A stretch of DNA of 64,000 nt, taken from Bartonella tribocorum CIP 105476 (GTDB lineage: Bacteria; Pseudomonadota; Alphaproteobacteria; Rhizobiales; Rhizobiaceae). Under the pieces are notes generated by a model that was not told where the DNA came from, ran no database searches, and saw nothing but the letters and a program-made list of their open reading frames with translations. The first letter of the stretch is position 1. Every line of letters starts with the position of its first letter. The DNA is taken from contig NC_010161.1 in assembly GCF_000196435.1 (NCBI RefSeq), positions 1,054,001-1,118,000 of the forward strand. Direction: 5' to 3'. Both the position numbers and the translations under genes were made by a program. Below, one piece after another: positions 26,950 to 38,600 of the stretch.

Positions 26950-28258
26950 GATTGTACCAAAACTTATCCCTATTTTTGCAGGGGATGCTTTGGTACGCGC
27001 GGCTTGGGGTGGACGAGGGTCTGGTAAAACAAGATCATTTGCCTTGATGGCTGCTTTAAAAGGCTATCAATTTGGTATGCAAGGGATATCGGGGACTATT
27101 CTTTGTGCACGTCAGTTTCAAAATTCGCTAGCAGAGAGTTCATTGGAGGAGATTAAGCGGGCGATTGAAGCCCATGACTTTTTAAGCGAATATTACAAGG
27201 TTGGAGAGGCTTCGATTAAGTCAAATGATGGTCGTATAGCTTTTCAGTTTTCTGGACTGGACCGTAATATAGCCAGTATCAAATCCATGGGGCGTATTTT
27301 GCTCTGTTGGGTTGATGAGGCAGAGCCGGTAACAGAAACAGCTTGGCAGACGCTTATACCAACTTTGCGTGAAGAGGGAGATGGGTGGCGAGCAGAGTTA
27401 TGGGTGACATGGAACCCATTGCGAGATAATGCACCGGTTGAAAGTCGGTTTCGCTTTTCAGACAATGAAGCCATTAAGCGTGTAGAGATCAATTGGTCAG
27501 ACAATCCGAAGTTTCCCAAGATCTTGAATGAAGCGCGGCTTGATGATTTGAGAAACCGCCCCGAGACCTATAAGCATATATGGGAAGGGGCTTATCTTAC
27601 AGCGGTTCAAGGTGCTTACTATCAAAAAGAAATGTTGGCAGCGGAGCAAGAGGGGCGGATAGGGCGTGTTGCGCGTGATCCTTTAATGCAGATACGCGCC
27701 TTTTGGGATATTGGGGGCACAGGAGCCAAGGCAGATGCGACAGCGATATGGATAGCGCAATTTGTAGGCAGAGAGATTAGAGTGCTTGATTATTATGAAG
27801 CACAAGGACAGCCGTTATCAGAGCATATCGGTTGGTTGCGTCACAATGGCTATGAGAAGGCACTGATGGTCCTCCCCCATGATGGTGCGACCAGAGACCG
27901 TGTGCACAATGTGAGTTTTGAGAGCGCTTTAAATGATGCGGGTTTTGAAACGCAGGTCATTCCTAATCAAGGGGCTGGGGCTGTCAAAATGCGAATAGAG
28001 GCAGTGCGACGTATTTTGCCTTCAGTTTGGTTCAATGAAGAGACGACTGTAGCAGGGCGTAAGGCACTGAATTGGTATCATGAGAAATGGGATGAGAAGC
28101 GTAATATTGGTTTGGGAGCAGAACATGATTGGTCCAGTCATGGTGCAGATGCTTTTGGATTAATGTGTGTGGGGTATGAACAACCGATGCAGAGACAAAA
28201 GAGACAAGCTTATAGCGGTAGAGAAGCCTATGAGAGTACGTCATGGATGGCAGAATGA
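26930..28258 (+). CDS. terL: Phage terminase large subunit
   Basis: 442 aa, PBSX/Terminase_3 type, the motor and nuclease that packages phage DNA. Walker A is GGRGSGKT (~residues 27-34), and the acidic motor motif is LLCWVDEAEP (~120). The C-terminal RNase H-like nuclease shows FWDIGGTGAKADATAIW, LPHDGATRD and HDWSSHGADAFG with the expected acidic residues. The gene is intact although its neighbours on both sides are split. It overlaps the portal gene by 16 bases. Confidence 0.93.
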   Translation: MTTRQIKIVPKLIPIFAGDALVRAAWGGRGSGKTRSFALMAALKGYQFGMQGISGTILCARQFQNSLAESSLEEIKRAIEAHDFLSEYYKVGEASIKSNDGRIAFQFSGLDRNIASIKSMGRILLCWVDEAEPVTETAWQTLIPTLREEGDGWRAELWVTWNPLRDNAPVESRFRFSDNEAIKRVEINWSDNPKFPKILNEARLDDLRNRPETYKHIWEGAYLTAVQGAYYQKEMLAAEQEGRIGRVARDPLMQIRAFWDIGGTGAKADATAIWIAQFVGREIRVLDYYEAQGQPLSEHIGWLRHNGYEKALMVLPHDGATRDRVHNVSFESALNDAGFETQVIPNQGAGAVKMRIEAVRRILPSVWFNEETTVAGRKALNWYHEKWDEKRNIGLGAEHDWSSHGADAFGLMCVGYEQPMQRQKRQAYSGREAYESTSWMAE

Positions 28259-30204
28259 TGGATGATGAAGAGCATTTAGAAAAAGAACATAATGCATCAG
28301 ATCTGTCAACAGAAGGTTTGTTTCGCAAGTTAGTCAGTTGGTACAAAGAAGATGTGGAGCATGTGAACAAATGGCGTGAACACGCAAGGGAGGATTTTCA
28401 ATTTTACAATGGTGATCAGTGGAATGATCAAGATTTAGCGGCTTTAAAAGAGCAACGCCGCCCCGTTATGACCTTTAATCGCATTGCCCCACTTGTGAAT
28501 GCTGTTGTGGGTTCAGAACGCAACAATAAGCGCGAAGTGCAATTTATTCCCCGTCAAATAGGCAAGGCATTGCCCAGTGAATTGCTTACAGGGGCAGCAG
28601 AATGGTTTCGTGATATGGCACATGCGGAATACGCAGACAGTGATGCTTTCCAAGATGCTGTCATCTGCGGTATGGGGTGGACCGATACGCGGCTTGATTA
28701 CGAAAATAGTCTTGATGGTGAACCGGTCATTACGCGTTTAGACCCTTTGAAAATGGTTTGGGATAGTGCGGCAGTGCAACCGAATTTAACGGATGCACAA
28801 CGCATGTGGTATGTAGACCGCAAGCCATTAGACGTAGCCAAGCAAATGTTTCCCAAAGCTCATTGGAGTGAACTTAGTGCGGATTGGGCGCGTGATGGGG
28901 CTGCTTATGAAGGGGTTCATCATAATGATCTTGAAGCTTACGATGATGAGAAGGGCATTGATGTTGAAAACGGTCGACGGATGGTCACACTAGTGGAATG
29001 CCGTTGGTTTGAAAGCGAGAGATATTACAAGGCGCCCGATTTGGAAACGGGTGAACTTCGTGATTACAGCGAAGAGGAGTTTAAGCAGCTCCAATGCATG
29101 ATGCCCGATATCCAAGGGGCGGCTTTCAATAAAAAGGTTGTAAAACGCGCCTTTTTAGGGAGAAAACTGCTTGAATGCCCTGATCAACCTTTGGTTCCAG
29201 CGGGTCAATTGGGTTGGGAGTGTATCACGGGGTATTTTGATAAGATAGAACGGCAATTTTATGGGGTTGTCCGTCCGACAAAAGACCCACAACGGTGGGC
29301 GAATAAATATTTTAGTCAGGTGATGCATATTCTCAATAGCCAATCCAAAGGTGGGATTATGGCTGAGAGGGGTGCATTTGAAGATGAGAGAGAAGCTGTA
29401 AAGAGTTGGAGCAGGGTAGATAGTATTACGGTTTTAAAAAATGGCGCTTTGGCAGGGGGTAAGATACAGCCCAAACCCGTAGCACAGTTTCCAACCGGTT
29501 TTTTCCAACTGTTTAATGAAGCGAAAGAAGCAATTAATCAAGTTACAGGTCTCTCACCAGAGTTTATTGGAACGAGAGAAGTTTCACAAGCAGGGATTTT
29601 AGAGGCACAACGGCGTCAATCCAGTCTTAACCTGCTTGCTTGTTTGTTTGATGGTTTGCGTTTGTATCGCAAAAGGCAGGGCAAGATCATTTTGCACCTG
29701 ATACAGAATTATTTGTCTGATGGTCGCTTGGTACGGATATCGGGTGAGGAGAATGCGCAATATATTCCGTTGACCCGTGAAGCGGTAATGAGTGTTGATT
29801 ATGATATTGTGGTGGATGATGCGCCCACCAGCCCGAATGAGAAAGAGCGGACCTTTGGCATTATCACGCAATTATTACCGTTGCTTCAAAATGCTGTTAC
29901 ACCGGATATTATGCTTGATTTGCTTCGTTACTCACCCTTGCCTGCGTCTCTGCTTAATCGTGTGAGCGAGAAGATGCAACAGCAGCAAATGGCACAACAA
30001 GCCCAGCAACAGCAAATGAATCCGGAACAAGAAATGAAGTTGCAAGAAAAGCAGCAGGATATTGCTGCTAAAAGTCAGATGCAACAGATGGATTTGCAAG
30101 GCAAGCAGATTGAATTGGTCATGCGTCAAGAGAGAGCAAAATTGGAAGCGGAATTGATGCAACAACGCATTATAAATAAAAATACAATAAAGTCAATATG
30201 TTGA
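28243..30204 (+). pseudogene. P22-like portal protein, gene interrupted near its 3' end
   Basis: About 642 native residues of a podovirus-type portal protein (VSWYKEDVEHVNKWREHARE near the start; FYNGDQWND; VGSERNNKREVQF). A Gln/Met-rich C-terminal coiled region ends at LMQQR (30168). Element C then adds IINKNTIKSIC and a stop. The missing end, HELERERILNERAQNQIMRE and beyond, is at 56506-56598. Only about 30 residues are lost, so the truncated portal might partly work. Confidence 0.88.
30154..30168. repeat. Left core repeat of element C
   Basis: TTGATGCAACAACGC, repeated exactly at 56491-56505. Joining the flanks restores the portal frame (LMQQRHELER). Confidence 0.85.
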
Positions 30205-31696
30205 GCGTAATTATTTTATATGAATCCACTCAAGAATCCACACTTTTATACGTGTTTAAATTGACCATTTTTTATAGAAGATTGCCATGTATGAATAGAC
30301 CATAAAAAGCAAATCATGGTGCAAATATTATAACGCATGTAAACATTCAAATGAAATGAAAAGCAGATATCATTCATAACAGTTTATAAATTTTATGATA
30401 CGTTTTTAATCACAGCACAAATCACATTGTTTAAAATTTAGTTGTTTGGAATTATCGATAACATACGTTTAAAGATCACATCTTGTTTTAAAGATTGGAT
30501 TGTTAATCGCATAAAATAACAAATTAACGTTCGCCAAAATTGGCGAGCGCAAAATAGAGAGCTGTCATAACAGCATCATCATAACAGCGAACATTTTAAA
30601 GATTGCATAAAAAGATTTAAAGATAAGATGGATTTTATAACCACGGTATTTTTTTACTGGGGGAGGAAATCAAGGTAATGAAATTCAAAACGTCCTGTCT
30701 TATGAAATTGAAAGCCTTTATGATATAGGCAAGCAAGCGAATAGCAAAATCGTTATAAAGTTTGAAACGCTTTCTTTTAAGACTGGTCAATGCAAATTTG
30801 GATTGAGTGATTTTAGTCTCCTCAAATTTGAGGGCACCTATTGAGATAAAGATAAGCAAACAAATTTCAAAATCGTTATAACATCATAAGGTACGGAATT
30901 TTTCTAAATTTTTAGACAAAACGCCATTGTTTAAAGAATGCTCTATTCTAAAGATAACGAGCTTGAATTTGAGCTGGTTGATTTTTCCAACTCAAAATTG
31001 AGCCAGCTTATTTGTAAAAAGTTACATTTAAAGAAAAGTAAAAATACGCTTATGAGAACCTCTCTAAATGAATGCTTAAACGTTTGAAAAGTAAAATAAG
31101 ATTTTTATAAGAAACGTTTGAAACGGATGTTTATAACAGTTTTTAAAGCCTTGCGTTTGATAAAAGCGGTTGTTTATTGTCTTATGAGAAATTGTTTTGA
31201 AAACTAATGCTCGTAAATGTAAAAAACGGATTTTGTTAAAGCTACCAAGTATTTTGATTTGTTTGATAGGCTTTGACTTTAGACAATGCGTTATTTCAAT
31301 TTACTCAACTCAATTTTAAAGTCAGTATATTGAAACGTTTTAAAAGAAGCATTTTGATCATGTGCTTTATTTCAAATGACCACCTCACAAATGAGGGCGT
31401 TATGATTGATATATTTAATAGCAACGAAAAGCGTTTATAGGCTTTCTCATTCAAAAGAGTGATTAAAGATCATACGCATCATTTACATTTCTTTTGATAA
31501 GTTTTCATATCTCTAATAGAGCGCTTGTAATATAATACGTTTTGTATATATGTGTCATCACTCCATTGTGGATGATTAATTTTAATCATTAGAATCACAT
31601 TTGAAAGCCGCGTCATATCACTGACACGGCTTTTTTTAATTCTCTCTTTTATGATGGGTTTATAACCATAAAGAAGGCGCCCCCCATGCCTGTTTT
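30205..31696. other. 1.5 kb gene-free, palindrome-rich zone
   Basis: Counterpart of 11397-12930. It keeps CGCCAAAATTGGCG (30532-30545) and CCTCAAATTTGAGG (30820-30833) and adds a longer GAGCTGG...CCAGCT hairpin with an inner CAACTCAAAATTGAG (about 30971-31008). The sequence between the palindromes has diverged more than the palindromes. No gene is seen. Confidence 0.5.
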
Positions 31697-32476
31697 TTAT
31701 TCTGTTTTATCAGTTATATTGACCACATTATCGCTTTCATAAACTTCACAATTTTTGGGAACTAATCTTACTTTGCTTCTTTTATCGAGCTTTGCATTGC
31801 CATAAGCACGCCCCCAGATCGTTGCATAATATGAGATTTTTGCATTGCCATAGACAGATCCATAAACCTCACAAGAGCCACCCGCGTGCGCATTGCCATA
31901 AACCTTGCCATAAATCTTTGCACGGCCATTAATCACAGCATAATTATAAATTTTCGCATGGCTATAAATGCAAGCAGAGCCAGAAACCTTGGCATGACCA
32001 TAGACGCGTGCATAACTAAAAACCGTAGCATCATAAGAAACATGGGCATGGTCATAAATATGAGCATCAGCAAGCACGCGGGCAGCACCACTCACATGAG
32101 CATTGCCATAAACATAGCCATACACATGAGCACTCCCATAAACACAAGCCTGATCATAAATCTTTGCATATTGAGAGATAAAAGCCCTGCCATAGACCTC
32201 AGCATTATCACAGACTTGACCACAGACTTGAGAATAATGCCGTATTTTTGCATTATCACAAACGCGGGCATGACCATAGACGCAAGCATCATCATAGACC
32301 CAGCAGTTGCCATCATGGGAAAGGTTGACTTCCTTTTCGATAAAACCGCCTAAATCCCCCGCCTTTATATCATCAAAATCTTTTAAAGCCCGAATGCGAT
32401 AAAGGCTTGTGATATTTCGAGTAAGAGCATGTTTGATTTTTTTTATTTCACTGGTTAATTCGTATTTTTTACACAT
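31697..32476 (-). CDS. YdcK-like hexapeptide beta-helix protein (259 aa)
   Basis: Orthologue of 12931-13710, with the same YdcK-type N-terminal domain (FDDIKAGDLGGF) and a run of hexapeptide repeats. Substitutions concentrate at the outward-facing positions of the repeats (for example HARVCDNAK against HARVYDDAK), as expected if the solenoid fold is maintained. It is last gene of the three-gene series. No active-site residues are recognised. Confidence 0.8.
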   Translation of the reverse strand: MCKKYELTSEIKKIKHALTRNITSLYRIRALKDFDDIKAGDLGGFIEKEVNLSHDGNCWVYDDACVYGHARVCDNAKIRHYSQVCGQVCDNAEVYGRAFISQYAKIYDQACVYGSAHVYGYVYGNAHVSGAARVLADAHIYDHAHVSYDATVFSYARVYGHAKVSGSACIYSHAKIYNYAVINGRAKIYGKVYGNAHAGGSCEVYGSVYGNAKISYYATIWGRAYGNAKLDKRSKVRLVPKNCEVYESDNVVNITDKTE

Positions 32477-32548
32477 AGAGATACCCTCACATAATAGATA
32501 TGTGTTAAACGTTTTCTAAAATTTGAAATGGAAAATTGGATTGGAAAG

Positions 32549-32571
32549 CAGGCGCCCCCACCGCGCCCGCA
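32549..32571. repeat. GC-rich intergenic spacer repeat
   Basis: GGCGCCCCCACCGCGCCCGC, counterpart of 13781-13801 with one base change. Confidence 0.6.
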
Positions 32572-32592
32572 TTTTATTTACGTTACATTAGG

Positions 32593-33171
32593 TTAGACCC
32601 ATACAATTTCTAATGAACCATAAGGAGAGAGACGCTCAGTATAGGTTTTAATTTTAGTAGACCCGCCGACATTTTCACGAATAACAGCAATGCCATGGAT
32701 ATGAGCATTTTCAAAAATATGCACGTCATTTGCTATACGAGCGTTTTCATAAACCCTAGCATTGTCATAAACATAGGCATTATCGTAAATAATAGCCTTG
32801 CCATACACATGAGCATTGCCATAGACACGGGAATTATCAGAAACAACAGCATTGCCATAAACATGCGCATTATCATAAATATAGCCAGCAGCGATAGCAT
32901 TATCATAAACGCGGGCATGACCATAGATATGACCACAAGCGACAGCCTTGCCAAAAACCCTTGCGTTTTCATAAACGTGACCATTTTTAAACACAAGAGC
33001 ATCATCATAAACCCAGCAATTGCCATCATGGGAAAGGTTATCTTCCTTTTCAATAAAGCCGCCCAAGGCACCAGCTTTAACATCAGAAAAGTCTTTTAAT
33101 GCTTGGATACGATAAAGGGTATGATTACCAAATACACGCGTTTCATTTGTGAGTGCAAACTTTTTTTGCAT
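32593..33171 (-). CDS. YdcK-like hexapeptide beta-helix protein (192 aa)
   Basis: Almost identical to 13824-14402, with few replacements. Starts MQKKFALTNETRVFGNH behind AAAGGAA. It carries hexapeptide repeats such as VYGNAHVYGKAIIYDNA and the end LSPYGSLEIVWV. The very high identity between B and C suggests recent exchange or duplication of the elements. The function is unknown. Confidence 0.8.
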   Translation of the reverse strand: MQKKFALTNETRVFGNHTLYRIQALKDFSDVKAGALGGFIEKEDNLSHDGNCWVYDDALVFKNGHVYENARVFGKAVACGHIYGHARVYDNAIAAGYIYDNAHVYGNAVVSDNSRVYGNAHVYGKAIIYDNAYVYDNARVYENARIANDVHIFENAHIHGIAVIRENVGGSTKIKTYTERLSPYGSLEIVWV

Positions 33172-33222
33172 AACACTATTCCTTTATAAAGAAGATTAAA
33201 TTTTAGAATGAGATTTTTTAAA

Positions 33223-33248
33223 GAGGGGCGCCCCCGCCGCGCCCGCGC
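33223..33248. repeat. GC-rich intergenic spacer repeat
   Basis: GAGGGGCGCCCCCGCCGCGC and a few more bases. This copy directly joins the 213-aa and 192-aa genes, where element B has an extra gene bracketed by two copies. Confidence 0.6.
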
Positions 33249-33253
33249 ATTAT

Positions 33254-33895
33254 TTACGCAGCGTCTTTTATAGACTGGTCATTATAGACAATTTCTTTAC
33301 TACAGACTTCAATATTATTGCGAACCCAAGTGTCACCTTTGATAACCGCATTGCGAAAAATCTTTACATTTGGAAAAATACAAGCATATCCGGAAATTTT
33401 CGCATTATCATAAATTTTTGTATCATTAAAAACACAAGCGTAATAATGAACATGAGCATTACCAAAAATATGAGCATCCGGATAAATACGTGCAAAGCCA
33501 TACACATGAGCATTGCCATAAATATGGCCAGCCACAACCGCCTTGCCATAAACCCTTGCATTTTCATAAATACAAGCCATATTATTCACATGGGCATACC
33601 CACTTACAACGGCATTATCGTAAACCCTTGCATTGCTATAAACCTTGGCTTTACCGCCGACCCAGCAATTGCCATCATGGGATAAATTACTTTCACCTTG
33701 TATAAACCCGCCTAACTCACCTTTTTTGACGTCTCCAAAATCTCTTAAAGCGCGAATTCTATGAAGTGTTTTAAAGCCCACCTCTATTGTCTCACCTGTA
33801 AATTCGTATTTTTTTGCAGGCTGTTGTTTATTAACAGATGCAGTTTCATTTGAAATGTTAGAGAGAATGGGGGTGTTTTTTGAGATATTTGTCAT
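33254..33895 (-). CDS. YdcK-like hexapeptide beta-helix protein (213 aa), first of operon
   Basis: Counterpart of 15228-15863. The N-terminal 28 residues are variable, and the rest is nearly identical. It has the YdcK-type domain (FGDVKKGELGGF), repeats and the CSKEIVYNDQSI end. It follows the leader RNA directly. Confidence 0.8.
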   Translation of the reverse strand: MTNISKNTPILSNISNETASVNKQQPAKKYEFTGETIEVGFKTLHRIRALRDFGDVKKGELGGFIQGESNLSHDGNCWVGGKAKVYSNARVYDNAVVSGYAHVNNMACIYENARVYGKAVVAGHIYGNAHVYGFARIYPDAHIFGNAHVHYYACVFNDTKIYDNAKISGYACIFPNVKIFRNAVIKGDTWVRNNIEVCSKEIVYNDQSIKDAA

Positions 33896-34036
33896 ATTTA
33901 AAACCTAACTGTAAAAAAGTTTTCAATTGACAACCCTATAAGGGCGCCGGGTGTTGAAAACACGGCAGTTAGTCCGTTGCTACGCTTTTCCCATAAGGGT
34001 ATTGTATGGCATAGCTACACCCGACATGATCACCAT
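33896..34036 (-). ncRNA. Structured leader RNA of YdcK-like operon, element C
   Basis: Same architecture as 15864-16000 with paired changes: GCTATGC/GCGTAGC (34009-34015 with 33979-33985), inner CCC-TTAT-GGG (33990-33999), and CTAACTG/CAGTTAG (33966-33972 with 33905-33911). The promoter (CTGACT, 17 bases, TAGCAT) lies at 34067-34039. A third copy of the seven-base word lies upstream of the promoter (34103-34109), as in element B (16072-16078). Confidence 0.6.
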
Positions 34037-34140
34037 ATATGCTAACTAGAGCATAAAAGATAGTCAGTTTTTAATAGGATTAGGTTTATCGTAACCTAGT
34101 CGCTAACTGTAAGTGTTTTCATCACTTGAGTATTTATATA

Positions 34141-35618
34141 ACAAAATACGTATTTATTGTCAAATAATATTTTATCTTTTTTGATATTTTTTGTATTTTT
34201 TTAAATACGTTATGTATTGACAATATTATATGCTTATGAATTGCTTCTTTTATATTTATGCGCTTTTAAAGCTATATTATTGGCTTTCTTAAACGATTGC
34301 GTTATTTTTTGAATCTATACATTTATAATATTTTAAAAAGCTCTCATAATGCGTATTTTTATCTTTATAACCTATAAAGTTTTTTACTAAATGAATTTAA
34401 GATTTTTTGTGAATTTTGTTTATAACGCATTTATCATTTGAACTATCTTAATAAGCGCCGCGCTCTTATAACCAACGCATTCATTATGATTATAAAACCT
34501 TGCTGTTTTTACACCTTCTCTATAGCTGTTATGTTCTTTATAGCCATGGCATCATTTTTCATTTTCATAAAAGAAACGATAAATAGGATAATTACGATTT
34601 ATAGACTGTTATGAAAACATCTAAAGAGAGATTGATAATTATAGAGATCAGAAAAATACCTTTTAATAGACCGTGTCAGTGTTGTCAGTTTTGTCAGTTC
34701 CTTTTAGACACTCTATTATTTTTTTTAAATGCGTAAAAACTAAAAACATTATATTTCAATAGGTTAATTTCTTTTAAACATAACGCATATCAAGAGTACA
34801 ATCTTTAAAGATAACCAATGATATGAATTGATTAAAACCTGTCAGTTATGTGTCAGTAAATTGAACTGACAAAAGTGATCATTTTAGTAAGTCATTAAAA
34901 CGTGTCTTATGAAAAGCATAGGAAATTAAAAACTGATTACGTTATAAAAATCCCTTTTATGAATTTTATCAGTTCTTTTGAATGATAACCTTATGATTTA
35001 GAGAATGATTACAACGTGCTTTATAAAAAGCATGTGATCCTTTAAAGCCTTTCAAAAGATGGTTTATAACTCATAAGAAATGTTATCAAGATCATTAGGT
35101 TATGAGTTTTGGGGGTGTTTTTTATACGTATTATTTTATTTTTTTAATTAGAAATAAAAGTTATTATATTTCAATATGTTAATGTTTTAAAGAAACAACC
35201 TATATTAAACACAATCCGTAAATACAATCTGTAATATATAAAAAAAGGGGTTTTGTAGGGGTTTTGGGGGTTTTAAGAACCGACAAAACCTATAAGTAAA
35301 ATGAATATACATAACTCTCTTTAAACAAAGCTTTTGAAAAGGATAAAGCTATCATTTTAGATTACGGTATAATCTTTTAAAGGCAATGTAAAAAAATTTA
35401 ATTCATTTTAAGAGTGGGTTTCTTAAAAGTCTTAAAGCAATCCAAAGTAGAGTATCTAAAAGTGCAAGTTTCTTCTTTTTAGAATAATGCATATTAGGAT
35501 TATATGTAAGCAATGTATAAAGGGGGTATGGAGTATAAAGGGGTATAGAACCTATAGGTATAAGACCTTATACCCCTTATGCGTTTATCATACTCATTAT
35601 GTGAGCATGCTTTATAAG
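34141..35618. other. Repeat-rich intergenic zone, element C
   Basis: Counterpart of 16111-17504, with TGTCAGTT words near 34675-34700 and 34840-34870. At 35118-35300 it carries an inverted copy of the origin-like sequence found upstream of the restriction gene in elements A and B, including the tract GGGGTTTTGTAGGGGTTTTG (from 35247). No gene is supported except a possible micropeptide at 34531-34614. Confidence 0.4.
34531..34614 (+). CDS. Possible hydrophobic micropeptide (27 aa)
   Basis: MFFIAMASFFIFIKETINRI and a basic hydrophobic end, the conserved counterpart of the C-terminus of the frame at 16387-16572. All differences in this segment are conservative at the protein level. No ribosome site is obvious. 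Confidence 0.3.
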   Translation: MFFIAMASFFIFIKETINRIITIYRLL

Positions 35619-38600
35619 TTATTCAGTTTTTCTTAATACCAAATTTGGTAGGTTCTTAACGATTTTCATTGTTTCTAAACTTACGGTAATAACCCTTTGA
35701 AACAATTCTAGAGGGTAGGCGGGGTTGCCAACGGTTTCAACAGCATAGCGATTTGCATCATTGACAATACCACTCTTTTTATCAGTCTTAACACATTGAC
35801 GCGCCATAACCCATTCAAGAGCAGGTCTACCATTGACGATATACTCATAAGCTTCGAGAGGGATATCTGTTATGGTAATATTGCTATTATAAATAACAGT
35901 TGATTTATCTTTTTCGGATTTTCCTTTCTCTTTAGCTGCTTTTGCGAATTTCATTTCAGTTACATAATAGAATTTCTCAGGATTAGAAATTTCTGTAAAT
36001 TTTGGATTGCCCTTTTTAAAGGTCACTGGATAAGGTTCTACAGTTTCATAATTCACGTGCAGATGACCCAATTCACGCCCTGCTGTTACAAATTTCCAAA
36101 AATCACCAGCACTTTTAACACAAGGGATACGAGGCAATTCTTTACATAAATTATCCGCATAACGGGCACGATAATCTTCCGAATGCAAAAGACCGTAAAC
36201 GTAATAAAAGATGTCTTCTTTTGTTATAGTCTCATTAGGATAAGCCGATTTAAAATGCGCTACCCCCTCATCAGTAATGGCATCACGAACTTTCTTTTGT
36301 GCATCTGTAGTAAATAAGCTATGGTCGTGAGTTTTTTTATAATTAGAACATAATAGAAGCGGATAGCATCTTGCTGTTTCTAATGTAGCATAGTTAATTG
36401 GTTTATTTGTCATGAGACATGAAAAATCTGATCGATTTCCTATGCCCGAAACACAAATCCCAAGATTATCAGGCATATCTGGATTAAAAAACTGATGTGT
36501 TTGTCCTAACATGTCATTAAGAAATGATGATGTATAATGCCACATTGTTACAAACGGACTATAGAGAGCAGGAACTATTAGATGGGGTTCAAAGATTGCA
36601 TCATCTCCACGTTTTAAACGAGAAATAAGAGTATCCGTCCAACTAATTTTGGTAGCATCATAATCAATAATATTTTTTACTGATATAGATGGGTTTTCAG
36701 TAACAAGACGTTTTTGTTCATTAAAAAATTTAATCGTTTTTTGAATAGAGGTACTTAGTGCGTTATTCGAAAAATTACAAACCCAAGAATCACGAGTTGA
36801 TTTTATACCAAGCGATACTTCCTCAAATAACTTAGCATCTATTGGGGTATTCCTATTCCCCATAGGTATGAATTGATCAAAATCAGCAACTCTTTGCTTT
36901 ATCCAATCACCATGTTTATCTGGTGTAATTATTTGCCAACCTTTTTTATTTCGTGTAATGCCATCAATGCTCCTAAATTTTTCAATTATCGTGAGCTTTT
37001 CTTCTCTATTGAGATAGTCTCCAATGTCACGAAAATATATTTTTCCATGCTGCTGTGCATTTGGATTTTTTACGAGAATAGAGATAGCAATAGGGGCACG
37101 AGAACCTTCACCAAAAATCTTACCACCTTCTTTACGAGAAATTTCTCCAGAGGTTCGTTGATTACCACGCAAATGGAAAATATAAAGGCTGCTAAATTCT
37201 TCAACAAGGCACTTACGTAAACCATCCATAGAACTTCCATTGATAAAGCTTGCATTTGTGACAAAGCCGATTACCCCAGCATTATCAATACGGTCACTAG
37301 CCCAACGAATGGCACGAATATAACTATCATAAAGTTTGTTCCGATTTATAATTTTTGTTGATTTCAATATATATTTTTCACGGATACGTTCATCTAATAT
37401 GGGGTAAGATGTATTCGGATTATTATCATTCTCACTTCTTTGACCAAAAGAATAAGGAGGGTTGCCAAAAATAACTTGGATATTGAGCTTTTTCTGATGC
37501 TCCAAATATTCACTGTTTTCTTTGAACAATTTTTGCAGAAGGTTCTTCTCTTCAAGCATGCGGAAAGTATCGGTCAAACCAATATGCTTGAAAGGAATAT
37601 ATTCACCTTTCATGATACTATGATACGTCGATTCTATGTTAATCGCTGCTATGTAATAGGCGAGTAAAACAATCTCATTGGCATGGATATCATGACGGAA
37701 TTTATATTCCATATCCTCTGGTTTGATGAGATTGGATTGTAATAGCCTTGTGATAAAGGTACCCGTTCCAGTGAAAGGGTCAAGAATAGACACACCACGT
37801 GATCCCAAGCTTTTGCCAAATTCATTCCGCAACACATCATCAACAGAATGAATGATAAAATCAACAACCTCAACGGGCGTATAAACAATCCCAAGCCTAT
37901 CCGTGGTTTTCTTAAATGCCTTGGAAAAGAAATCCTCGTAGAGTTTGATAATAAGGTTTTGTCTTGCTTGGGGTTCGGTAATCCCAGAGGCGCGGAATTT
38001 TACACTGTTATAAAACCCTTGGAGTTCCAAAGACTCTTGCTTGATATCGGTTTTATCCAACTCAGCTAAAATCCTTTCCATGGCTTGTGAGATGCTATTG
38101 TTCTGGACAAATTCATTGCCCTCAAACAAGGCTTCAAATACCGGACGCGTCACAAGATGTTGTCCTAACATCTCAAGGGCTTCCTCTTGCGTAATACTGT
38201 CATTTAAATTGCTCTTTAATTCCTTATGAAACGCCTCAAAAGCACACCGCGCTTTGCCTTTCTCATCAGAAAGAATATCTTTAAGATGATTGATATGGTT
38301 TTGTGCAATCTCAGCAACATTGTTCGCCCAAATGCCCCAATAATCAGAAAGGGTCGATCTTTTAATCAGAACGGTTTTAAGTGCATTAGGAAATGCTGCT
38401 ACAAAATTGAAGTTTGTTTGTCCATGATGAGTAGAAAGCGCTTTACGGATTGGAGAGACATTGCTTGCGCTTGCATGCTCTGGTTTTGCTTGAAGAGGGA
38501 TATCATCAACAACCGTGGTGACATTCTGTATATCAATATTTTGAGAAACCGTTATAATCTCTAAAATAGGGCTGACATCTTGTCCTAAATTCATTTGATT

